From Owenia fusiformis (taxonomy: Eukaryota; Annelida; Polychaeta; Sabellida; Oweniidae), in NCBI GenBank assembly GCA_903813345.2, contig CAIIXF020000011.1, forward strand, positions 22,489,754-22,553,753: a DNA stretch of 64,000 nt, in the 5' to 3' direction. The translations under genes were made by a program, and so were the position numbers. Below the pieces are notes generated by a model that worked only from the letters and a program-made list of their open reading frames with translations, was not told the DNA's origin and searched no databases. Positions 10,786-20,410 of the stretch are shown here, in pieces. Every line of letters starts with the position of its first letter. Position 1 is the stretch's first letter.

Positions 10786-11556
10786 GACGTGTTGTTTGGG
10801 ATCATACATATTCCCCACTATTCTTCTTGCATCATCAATGAAGCTATCCATTTCAAGAGTCTTCATCCCATCGAAGCCATCACATCCTACCTTTTCAATA
10901 GTCTTTACAAAAGCCTTTTTGCCATGACCATAGAAAGATGATGTAAAGTCACATCCAGACATGGCATGCAACATTGGTAGTAGACTACAGAACATGTGCC
11001 CCCTTTGGTCAACAATGCAGTGAATAGGAATAAATCTATGGTTGTTGGTTGTCCCAGTGGCTTTCCCAGTTTCAATCCATATCTTTTGTGTGTTGATCAT
11101 TTTTTTGAAATAGTAAACTGCAAGAACAAGAACATCAGTATCTAGAGATTTAATGACTACTTCATGGTTTCCTGGGTCTGCCTCTTCGTTGAGTTTCATG
11201 AGGTGAAATATTACTCGTGTATCAGCTTCCTCGTGTGAGGATGCTAGAGCATCAATACTCGTTTTCTGTTGTTTCGAAATCATCACACATGTTTCACCTT
11301 CTTCTTTGAGTCCTCCTGCTATGTAAAGTTTTTGTGACCCAATCAAATACTTTTGAATAGTGGTCATAACATATTTTGTGATGAAGTCCACAATACAGGC
11401 CTTGTTGTCATCAACATTTAGAAATTTTCTCCAGTCTGGTACCATTCTCTCTGATTTAACCTGATATATCTTTTCATGCACAGCCATTTTTCTCCTTTTT
11501 CTCTCTTCTGCCTTTGGAGAGTCAGCCTTATCATACCTATCAAACACCAGTTTCAC
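10774..11556 (-). pseudogene. FEN1/XPG-like (PIN-type) nuclease region
   Basis: 260 codons beginning LVFDRYDKADSPKAEERKRR. Motifs in order are SSHEEADTRVIFHL, then IKSLDTDVLVLAVYYF, then HAMSGCDFTSSFYGHGKKAF. The spaced acidic pairs (EEAD, DTD, GCD) followed by a Gly-rich turn resemble the XPG-I motif and the helix-turn-helix of flap nucleases (compare GCDYxxGxxGxG). The fold assignment is an inference from motif order. Catalytic activity is untested, and this copy is broken on both sides. Confidence 0.6.
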
Positions 11557-11586
11557 AGTGCTAGCTAGTCTGAGCCAGCATATGAT

Positions 11587-13134
11587 TTAATTAAGGAAGT
11601 GTTGTCCAATTTGGTAAAAGTTGTTGAATTTGTCTCCCAGTATGGCCTGTATAACACACATTCCATCTATTATATATGATGTGTTATCTGGATCAGAGGA
11701 AGGGAAAATAGTCGTTTGATTGAGTTGCAAAACCTTGACAAGGTCTGACTTGACATTCTTCCTCATGCTTCCATCATCATGGAATATTGCAGGAGGGATT
11801 ATGGTAATTGGATGTTCTAGCATAGTATCTATGTTGACATGAGGTCTTTTGCTGCAAATTGTTAATGCTCTTTGGAAGATGGTTTCAGCACCTATTGCAA
11901 CAGCCACAGTCTCTGTCCTTGTTTTAACCTTGGACTTTGGGTGTATGTCACAGAATGTTACAAGTTTGTTTTGTTTTATCGTCTGGTAGAAATTGGTTGA
12001 TTGTTCCTCAAGAGCTGAGGATACAAACTGATACATTTTCATCGAACCAGAATTGACAACAGATAAGAGTGAACGTTGTACATCTTCACTTGCATGAACA
12101 CCCGTTGATATGTTTAGGAGAACATTAGGATGACTATGTACATCAAATGGATTAGTCATTCTGTTCTTTATATGATCTTGGATGAGCTTGACATCATTTT
12201 CGTCACGTATCAAATTAGAATGGCACTCTTGTGGATGAGGCATGTGCTCATTCGAAGATTCACTGCATCTATCTTTAAAAGTAGATATCCTGCTGAATAT
12301 ATGCCTAGTTAGGCTCCATCTGATCATTGTTTGTGGTTTGCTTGTGAGACCAACTCTGCCCCCATCTCCCTTTGCATCTTTAATTACAGTGGTTTCTGTC
12401 CCCATATCTGACCAAATTCCACTAAAACCATGACTTGTTTTGCGGATGGAAAATTTTCCTTCTTCAAATGCACTTTGAACAGCTTCTGGTAGGTTCATCA
12501 TATCAAGGATGTAGACTGGAGACCACCTGGCATAATTTGTTTTGTTTGCTCCAAAAAAGTATGGTAACATCTTAGCCACACTTGTAAGATGCATATCCCA
12601 ATCGCCACCTCTTTCCGCTCTTAGGTTTTCAAGAAAGGTTTCACAAGCTTCTAGGAACATTGTCCAAAAAGTAAATGTTGGTGATTGGTTGCAGCCCCAT
12701 TCTCTGTATTCATTCAGTTGTGGAAGCAGTTTATCTGTAATCCCTTTCTCAAATTCTTTTCTGGAGGTTTTCATCGCCTCACCACCCTCTGTATGTGCAT
12801 TGACACAATCATCAATATGAGTCCAGATTTCAGATACATTATCATTTTCCTCACACCATTTAATGAAAGATAGAAGAAATGTTTGCATCACTGCTTCATT
12901 TGTCAGTGCTATCCCTCGTAAAGCCCTCTTGAACTGCTTTCCCTGTAGCATTTGATCTACAGTATTTGCTGCATTAACTCCAGATTCGACAAGGATATCC
13001 CTAAGCCCAGAGTCACCGCATATCTTTCCAATGCAAGAGATAAAACAACACATCATGTGAAAGCCACCTAGTCTAATAATGCTGTTTCCAAACTCTGCTT
13101 TATCCCACTTAACCTGTAAGGCTAACTTATACAA
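11587..13134 (-). pseudogene. Central part of the nuclease+CXC gene
   Basis: 515 open codons. The first codon in this segment is TTG, and the frame really continues upstream (FDQQLYKLALQVKW context) until the slip near 13165, so this is not a natural start. It contains LGGFHMMCCFISCIGKI, NPFDVHSHPNVLLNISTG and ASEDVQRSLL, with repeated Trp and Cys. The region 13135-13320 upstream reads in the other frame as TAYPPIIDTPPSNIGTVFTT, linking it to the N-terminal part. Function of this region is unknown. Confidence 0.7.
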
Positions 13135-13614
13135 CTGTTGATCAAATGTTTGTATGGTATACGGCTGCCCAATTCATCATTTCCTTACTTTTCGTCATAG
13201 TCGTAAATACCGTTCCAATATTGGAAGGAGGGGTATCTATGATTGGTGGATAAGCAGTGGCAGTGATTAAGTTTGTTCCTTTGCTGCGACCATGTGATAG
13301 TAACCAGTCCACAAAGGGATAATTTGAGCTTCATGAATAGTATTTACCATAGGCAAAGCTCCTCTGCACCCCATGCGTAGCAGTATCCACCCTATATCAG
13401 ATGACAGTGAATTATAGTTTGATTTCTCTATCATTGTTCTGATGGAAACTTTGGCTTCTGGATATTTTGGAGGGCTTGGTCGGGTAATAGGCTTTGTATA
13501 TGGCAAAGGCAAAGTCAGATCAGACTTTTTCTTATCATCAACAGCCAAGGCTCTTGCGGATGATGGATTTATTTTCATTGTGATGTGTTCAAAAGCATCA
13601 TTTGGATCTTGATC

Positions 13615-14793
13615 TTAAAATACTACCCTGGCCATTGAGTGGAAGGAATTTTTTCCATCAATGGTCTCCGCATTTATATCTATGTTGTCATCACCCTCAT
13701 GTATAATATTTCCCCCATCTGACACTGGTTTTATATTTGGTGGGACATACACTCCATCTGTCATTTGATCTGATTCATGCTGCGCTATAGCAGTCGAGAA
13801 GCGGCGTAAGGTATCATAGCTCACACAAAATCCATGAGAATGCAGGTTATCAATGAGTTCCTTCCTGCCATAAGTATGATGTAGCTGTACAGCTAGGCCT
13901 AGAGTAAATGGAGTTATGTTGCTTTTGCGCATGTTTGACAGGAGACATTCAGCAAGTGTTAAAGCTTTGCGCTTCAATACATGGTTGGTGCAATCATTTG
14001 ATTTCAAAGTGTGAGCTTTTGGATCAGCAAGCCAGGGCATCATTGTTTTAAGAAGTTGTGGTAGATTTTCTTCAACTTTGTCCATTTTCATCTGGTCTAC
14101 TTTGGGAAAGTCATCGATGGTTGTGTATATCTGAGCTTCTTTTATCAATGCCACAGCCTCGTGTATAACACTACACTTTCGCTTGTGTTCAGTAATGGTG
14201 GAATCTGGAAGATTTGACATTATCGTGTTTTCTGTAATGGCCTCAATTTCTTCTAGTTTCAAATTATCGAATGCTTTCAAAATATCTACATCTCTTTCTC
14301 TGACTATTGAAGTCATGCCCTGGCCTTGTCTTGTTTGGATAACTATTTCACCTCCGTAATGTTTCTTTAGTTTTCTATATAAATTTGAGGAGCTATAACT
14401 ATGTGACTCATCCAGGAGATATGATTGATATTTATTCACTAGATCAATCATTTTGAAGACTTCACTGTCATTCATCAATCGCTGATTAATGTCTTTTAAA
14501 AGTTCTTCAAAGGAACCTTTGTGAATATCTTTATTTTCTTCTCCTTCTTCTTTCTTTCCCAAAAATTGCAGAATTCTTCTGGCAACATAGCTTGATCTGC
14601 AATTGTTATGATAGCAAGCTTTATTGTAGACAAGATCAACATCTAAGACTCTGCACATCATTGCTTCATCATTTCTCATCACAGCTGTATCCTTAATAGT
14701 TTGGCTAGATTTATCATCTTCAATCCTGTGAGTATTACTGCTGCCTTTATATTTTCTTTTTTGACAAAACATGCATTTTGAATTTTCATTCAC
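13615..14793 (-). pseudogene. N-terminal part: zinc-binding-like region and helical middle
   Basis: 392 codons from the ATG at 14793 to the TAA at 13615. The first 75 residues contain CMFCQKRK and later VYNKACYHNNCRSSYVARR, a CxxC...CYxxxC arrangement suggesting zinc binding. The remainder is charged and helical. It ends DGKNSFHSMARVVF before the stop, and the same frame continues beyond it with similar character. The stop therefore looks like a nonsense mutation. Confidence 0.7.
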
Positions 14794-15208
14794 ATGTTAC
14801 AGGCATTGGAAATGCTGGGGACGTAGTTGGATCTGAAAGATGAATAAATCAGTAATTATAAGATTTATCAGAACAAGTCTCTGCTGTCTTTCAAATGGGC
14901 ATTCTAATTATGACTTGATAACAGCAACAGCAAAGTGTGACAAATCCTATCAAACAGCAAGAAAAAATACTCTATGTTGTTGGTTCATCAATATTTTCTT
15001 TAAATATATGTCCTTTGATACGTTAGCCTCTATATTTTAACAGTTGATAAATGAAAATCTTAAAAATAATAAATTACTTAATTAAAAAAAAGTATCAGCA
15101 AAATAGCTTACTTTTAATAAGAAAAATATTCTGCAGCCAGTGAGCCTAAAATCCTTAGAGTCTAAAGTAATGCATGTTTTGCAGTTTGTTTGTGATGTCA
15201 CCAGTATT
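14794..15208. other. 5' flank of the nuclease+CXC gene inside the element
   Basis: It is non-coding, lies between the gene start and the LINE insertion, and has no promoter motif I can defend. Confidence 0.5.
15192..15208. repeat. Target-site duplication, left copy (17 bp)
   Basis: GTGATGTCACCAGTATT, identical to 16452-16468. It marks the 5' boundary of the LINE insertion. Confidence 0.95.
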
Positions 15209-16451
15209 CGTATTTAATGCAATCATTTATTTTACCAGATAAATTGTTAAATAGAATTAACACCATGATGTTCAAGTTCATATGGGCAAAAGGAAAATTC
15301 AAAGAGGAAGACCTTAAAAAGGTGCCTGATAAAGTAAAAAGAGATATTTTAGTACAAGGCTATGATTGTGGTGGTTTAAAAATGATTAACTGTAAAGACT
15401 TACAAATTGCATACATGATTCAATGGATTAAAAGATTAACAGAGAATGGCGATGGCCACTGGAGAGCTATACCAGAGTATATGTATGGAAAATTAGGTAA
15501 AAAGTTTAGTGTTCTCAACAGCAATATAAGTGCTGATCAGTTGAAAGGTATCGCTCATTTGAGCATTTTCTATAAAAAATTATTATTTACATGGCTTGAG
15601 AATAGCAATTATACAGATGAATCTATAATATGGAATAACAGAAATATTGTATTAAGTAGATATCCCTTGTACTTTCACAACTGGATAGAAAAGGGTTTAA
15701 TCTACATATCAGATGTTGTTGTGAATGGACACTTAAAACCATATGAGGTAATTTCTGAATTGATAGGAAAAAATGCTGAAACTTTAATGCAATATAACAT
15801 TTTAAGAGCTTGTTTAAATCAAGAGAAAATTCATATGTATGGTAATATAAAACCCAGTGAAACACTAGTATTTCGAGGAATAGAAATTGAAAAATTAACA
15901 TCACAGAAAACCAGGAATAAGCTTGTAAAAGAAAGGCAGTGTGATGTACAATTTAATGGTTTGACTATTGGTTCAGACATTTGGAATCAGCTATTTAAAT
16001 GTATGTCAGACACTGGTCTTTTAAGTATCCAATGGAAAATTTTCCATGGTATATATCCACATAGTGGTTTATTAAAAAAATATAACATAGAACAATCTGA
16101 TTTATGTAAACTATGTAACGAAGTTGATAATATTGAACACTTTTTTATACATTGTAATGCAATTAAAAATATTTGGAAAGATGTAGCTTTGAATGATAAT
16201 GAAAAAATAGGGATGGGAATATTAGATAAAAAGTTATTATACAAGTCACTTGTAATAAAGAAAACTATACATGACTTTAAGTTTTCAAAGAATGAGAGAA
16301 AAAATATATCTGTAATGTTTGAATATGAAAAATATGTTAGAAACATTGTTGATTGAGAAAATGTATTTAAAGTTTTTGAAATATTCATTTTGAAATATTG
16401 ATTTGTATGCTAATGAATGATAGAAATAAAAAAATAAATAAATAAAAAAAA
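15209..16451 (+). mobile_element. 5'-truncated LINE insertion
   Basis: A 1,243-bp non-LTR retrotransposon 3' end sits inside the 8.5-kb TIR element. Evidence is a perfect 17-bp target duplication on both sides, an open ORF running in from the truncated 5' edge, and an A-rich tail of AAATAAATAAAT type before the second duplication. Target-primed reverse transcription commonly leaves this structure. The ORF is undamaged and the duplication is perfect, so this is the youngest clearly dated event here. Confidence 0.93.
15217..16356 (+). CDS. LINE ORF2 C-terminal segment (post-RT region and zinc knuckle)
   Basis: 379 codons, open to TGA at 16354-16356. The first residues FILPDKLLNRINTMMFKFIW and KKVPDKVKRDIL...GGLKMINCKDLQIAYMIQWI match the region after the reverse-transcriptase core in L1/Tx1-like LINEs. 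Near the C-terminus is LCKLCNEVDNIEHFFIHC, the zf-RVT CxxC...HxxxxC knuckle. The catalytic RT and endonuclease parts were lost by 5' truncation, so the product cannot mobilise itself. The Met at 15217 is internal to the original ORF. Confidence 0.88.
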   Translation: MQSFILPDKLLNRINTMMFKFIWAKGKFKEEDLKKVPDKVKRDILVQGYDCGGLKMINCKDLQIAYMIQWIKRLTENGDGHWRAIPEYMYGKLGKKFSVLNSNISADQLKGIAHLSIFYKKLLFTWLENSNYTDESIIWNNRNIVLSRYPLYFHNWIEKGLIYISDVVVNGHLKPYEVISELIGKNAETLMQYNILRACLNQEKIHMYGNIKPSETLVFRGIEIEKLTSQKTRNKLVKERQCDVQFNGLTIGSDIWNQLFKCMSDTGLLSIQWKIFHGIYPHSGLLKKYNIEQSDLCKLCNEVDNIEHFFIHCNAIKNIWKDVALNDNEKIGMGILDKKLLYKSLVIKKTIHDFKFSKNERKNISVMFEYEKYVRNIVD

Positions 16452-16468
16452 GTGATGTCACCAGTATT
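16452..16468. repeat. Target-site duplication, right copy (17 bp)
   Basis: Perfect second copy of GTGATGTCACCAGTATT, directly after the A-rich LINE tail. Confidence 0.95.
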
Positions 16469-16629
16469 ATTGATTGTTGTCTTGACAACAACAGAACAAC
16501 AAAACAAAAACAAACAAAAAACAAAAAAAGATTCCTTTTTCGATTAGCTTTCACTCGGTTTCAGTATGATTAAAATCTGATTACTAAGCTATACAAGAAT
16601 AGCTAAGCTAAGCAAGAATATATTTGATA

Positions 16630-17392
16630 TTGAAATATGGTTGCCATGGAAACGAGTGTGTCACACATGATCATTTTTAATGATTTATAAACAGTCATCT
16701 AGAGTAAGTAGCTCTCATTTGGTACTTACATTACAAATTTTACATTAATATAAATTAAATTCATACATAAAGAAACCATATTTTTCATTTAACATTTTTC
16801 ATTGCATTTACTGTATAATTTGTAAACATTTTGAATTTTGAATATGCAACTTGAGAATGCCATAATTGTAATAATTTAAGCTAATAAGCCTCATATTATA
16901 TATCATTGTGAAGCTATGATATTCTAGAAGTGTTTTATAGTGAAATATAATAAATCTACCATGACGGTTTAATTAAATAGCAGTTTATATTGTAAGAAGT
17001 ATTAAAAAAACATCAATAATTAGATATAAATTATGGTTATGACGTCACAGTTGATATGCAAATGAGCTAATTTGCATAATTTTCAGCCAATCATAATTTT
17101 TGTTCCATTAGCTTTCATTTGGTGTATATTTCATCAAAATCTGATAAAAAATGACATAGTTATATCAAATAATAGAAATAGTCCTCATTAACAATGGTAA
17201 AATTCAGTTGCCATGGAAACGGACTTCTAAAACATCATTGTCCCTCACTATGATTTAAAATATACATTTTTTCACTGAAAGCATATATAAATGAAGAGAT
17301 TAAGGTATGACACGTCCTTATATACTCTGAACTATTAATCTCCTTTAAATTGCACAATTGAGGATTTCACTCCTCACCTATAATGGATTGAA
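16630..17392. repeat. Right terminal inverted repeat of the 8.5-kb element
   Basis: Inverse of the left arm. Its inner end has GGTTGCCATGGAAACG, then the GCCTCATATTA block, the octamer palindrome (17057-17081), CATTGTCCCTCACTATGATT, and outer TTTCACTCCTC. Confidence 0.85.
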
Positions 17393-20068
17393 CAGTATTA
17401 TTGGGAATTGGGAACAGCGTATTACATCCGTTTTATAAAATAAATGTTGGATCTGAACTGAAAGATAAAATATTGTTTGTACTTGGTTACTTTGGACCTT
17501 TTGAAGGATGCACAGTAGATGATCTGATAAAGGGTAAAAACTAACACTGGTAATTTACACGGGTAGAAACTAAAGCCCCGCAATGAATTAAGAGTCGCGA
17601 GCAAGTTCCCGCTGAAATTGCGAGGAATAAAAGAAGTGATCTGGAGTTATGTTTACTTGAATTGTATGATGTACAAAGCGTTGTCTTTTAATTTTCTTCA
17701 ATGATTATATGGTATTGAGACTAAAAAAGCAACTGCTGGAGAAAGTATCACGAGCAGTCCTTCTGTGGTTGAAGTTTGAGTTTCTATCTCTATATTTCTA
17801 TACGCCATAGGTGAAGGACGACGTTGTCCTGTGGTTGAAATAATGAGAGTGATTTGAAATAAAAAATATACTGAGTTTCACTTCCTAAATCTTTACATAA
17901 CTTTTTATATTTCAATTTTATAATTTCCCTCAAGGCCAAGCTTTTAGCAGGAGCAACAAAGCAAAGATCCCGCTGAAAACATGAGGAGGTCCCGCTGAAA
18001 TCAGGAGCAAGTGTCTCTCGAAAATAGAGTGAATTCCGATTATACCCTGAAAATCCCCCACTATCATACCCATCTTGATCTACTATTGTGTCTAGTTTGA
18101 TGAATACATTATTTGTTGATACAATTCTCAAAAACAGCATGTACAACTCTATTAATACTTACATATTACGATAAGTTGTAATGGAAAAACGGCAGTATGA
18201 TCTTCCATGCCATTTTTCAGAATACGAAAGGTCACCTAAGAAATGTGGTCGAATGAACTGCAAGAAGTTTAACCTTATTTTCATAATATGATGTAAAAAT
18301 AAATGTTGTAGATTTTACGCATCAAATCCAATCAATCCAACTGTTTGAAGAGTAAGTGGAATTGATTCCATCATATGTGAGTACAAGTCGATATTCAGCA
18401 AGATTCACACGTAAGCTTGCATTAAGGGCAGCCTAAAACGATTGAAGTCAGAAAAATGTTCAGTAATACAATTTTTGTCTCAATCTTCTGTTGCAAGCTC
18501 ACATACAGTGTACTCACTCACTCACCGACGCACTCACGTTTTACCTTCCTTCCTTGCTTTCTTCCTTCCTTTTTAAGTAGTAAAACGGCAAAACAATTGG
18601 GGAGTCATACCATTATTTTGCCGCATTTTGGTGCTTAATTTTTGATTTATAATCGTTTGGTACCATCGTGACGTCAAAATATGGCATTTGACCTCATAAT
18701 ATTGGTACCAAATTAAGGCGGACGTGACAAGCTTCAAGCTAGTTTTGATGTTATGAGTATTGGCTGTCAATTTTTTCAATTTTTCTTCAACATGTATTGT
18801 AATGACTTCAGTATGAATGAAATGTCCCTTGGTGTTCTGGTCCTGGATTGTGATATTGGTTCCCGATTGGAGGGGGAAGTTAGACATTGTTTCTTTTCAC
18901 GTTAGATTATGGTTTTGGGATATATAGGGTCTACTTTTCTTATGACAGATTTACACTTACAGTTTGCTTTTCTTGTTGGGTTTCTTTAAAGTTTTTAGTC
19001 ACCCTTACCTTTGGTATTTGTGCTTATATATTCAAGATGGTACCAAAAATGTCACCATTCATTTGATTAAAATGCTAACTTGAATCAACCCAAAAGGTAT
19101 GTCACTCCCCTACATCATCCATTTTTCAAGCCAGTGAAAAACACCAAAATCTCAAAAAATCCAGGCATCTTCAGGGGTCATTTTTTGGCCCCATTTTATT
19201 CAAAATATCACTTTTCTGGATACCATTTTTTCTCAGAAATGTCTCAATGTCCTAAAACAGTAACACTAGCACTGAATAAGAAAACATGTCCCCATTATGG
19301 AATTATTACACCAAAAGTAGTGCGAAAGTTTTGAAGACATTTAAAGATATAGTTCCTCTTTCTCGTGCATTATCTCATGGAAATGGGCATACCGGCGCAA
19401 AGATCTTTATTCCGTGGTGAAGAATAGCTATCAAACATTGTCCGAAGAGCTGATTTAGCTCAGTACTTCTTCTTTTAGCATGGCGACCTTGACCTTGAAA
19501 ATATATAGCCATTTGGGGTGATAATAGGTGATTCAAAAGTGAAAAAATCGAAGTGATAAACCTCCCCCCAATTTTTGACATTTTTGTTTTCTAGAAGTGT
19601 TCTAAATGATATCAAAGTTTAAGAAAATTTGTATGACTAGAAATAATCTATAAATTAGAGCCATTATGATGGGTTTGGGGGCTTTTCTGCTCTCATGTTC
19701 TACCCCATTTCCAAGGTTGCCATGGTGACTACAAGGCTTCGGTAACCATGCAAACTTGATTTTTTGAAGGATATCCACCTGATAGTGGTTGGGCCAAGTT
19801 TGATGGAAAATGGGCCTGGTTTGATATGCTGGCAGTGATGTTGATTGTGGCAAGTAGTAAAACGTCTAAACAATAGGGGAGTCATACCTGTCTAATCAGT
19901 ACATGTAGTCCCTTTGTGTGTTTTAACGAAATGTTACGTTCTAAACACCGAACACCAGTCGAGTTATTTCTCCTATTCCATAGAATGAGAGGTGCTTTTA
20001 ATATTTGATGTATAACTACATGTACCTTGAACAGTATGTAACTTGCATACTTACGCAATACAAACATG
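17393..20068. other. Non-coding interval with a pair of direct repeats
   Basis: No gene is supported; open frames are short and without motifs. A segment AGTAGTAAAACG...GGGGAGTCATACC occurs near 18576-18610 and again near 19853-19888 in the same orientation. The pair could be ends of an old element, but no LTR-type structure or coding relic was found between them. A CCCGCTGAAA word recurs at about 17610, 17970 and 17990. Confidence 0.5.
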
Positions 20069-20074
20069 TTTATT
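20069..20074 (-). terminator. Candidate poly(A) signal of folate-receptor-like gene A
   Basis: AATAAA on the minus strand, 50 bp past the stop codon of the last exon. The position is typical, but the hexamer is common in AT-rich DNA. Confidence 0.5.
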
Positions 20075-20123
20075 TAAATAACTCATTTGATTCATTTTAG
20101 TCAATTTGAATCGGAATCACTTA

Positions 20124-20410
20124 TTACACGTTCATTAATTGACTAACTAAAATGGCAAATGCAACGATAAGTATCTGTGAATTATCTAAATAGATACTTG
20201 ATGATGTGGATAGAACCCTTGCTCGAGCCTCTGCCACAGCTCGATTTGGGTTATTACCGGAAGTGGCGTCATATGAAAAGTGCATACATGGCTCGTCATC
20301 TGGGACAACCTTGAATGAATTATCCCATATGTTTTCACAGAAACTCTGTGAGTTTGTAAAGTGCTCAGGATATTTAAAACACTGTGAAACGTCATGACAT
20401 CTATTAATCC
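20124..20410 (-). CDS. Folate-receptor-like A exon 4
   Basis: Completes Gly, then INRCHDVSQCFKYPEHF, SFCENIWDNSFKVV, CMHFSYDATSGNNPNRA, and a Ser-rich hinge (STSSS) followed by the hydrophobic tail QILIVAFAILV. It ends QLMNV with TAA at 20124-20126. The Ser hinge plus short hydrophobic end suggests GPI attachment (inference). Confidence 0.9.

Larger units (their letters stand above)
10391..14793 (-). pseudogene. Decayed nuclease-like + CXC-domain gene of the 8.5-kb element
   Basis: About 1,450 codons of recognisable protein run right to left with no introns apparent. They are broken by an in-frame TAA at 13615-13617, a one-base frame slip near 13318, another near 13165, an in-frame TAA at 11587-11589 and a frame slip near 10785. 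Across each break the neighbouring frame continues sensibly, which shows a single former ORF. The order is an N-terminal Cys/His region, a long central region, an acidic-motif nuclease-like region and a C-terminal CXC cysteine cluster. I recognise this as a kind of large uncharacterised protein found in many copies in invertebrate genomes. No reaction has been established for it to my knowledge. Confidence 0.8.
8886..17392. mobile_element. 8.5-kb element with long TIRs carrying a nuclease+CXC gene
   Basis: Two arms of about 750 bp (8886-9640 and 16630-17392) are inverted copies with only scattered differences. Between them lie a 49-bp minisatellite, a decayed 4.4-kb minus-strand gene and a later LINE insertion (15209-16451). 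The arrangement is that of a large DNA transposon whose cargo gene is read from the right arm toward the left. The outermost inverted bases are GAGGAGTGA with weaker pairing out to TTCAAT. I could not define a target duplication, so the exact termini are uncertain by about 20 bp. The superfamily is not recognised. Confidence 0.7.

Noticed and set aside
10446-12873. Plus-strand frames across the nuclease+CXC gene
   Set aside because: They are antisense to a long recognisable coding sequence.
18576-19888. Possible LTR pair around 1.3 kb
   Set aside because: The shared segment is only about 35 bp and no gag, pol or primer-binding site was visible.
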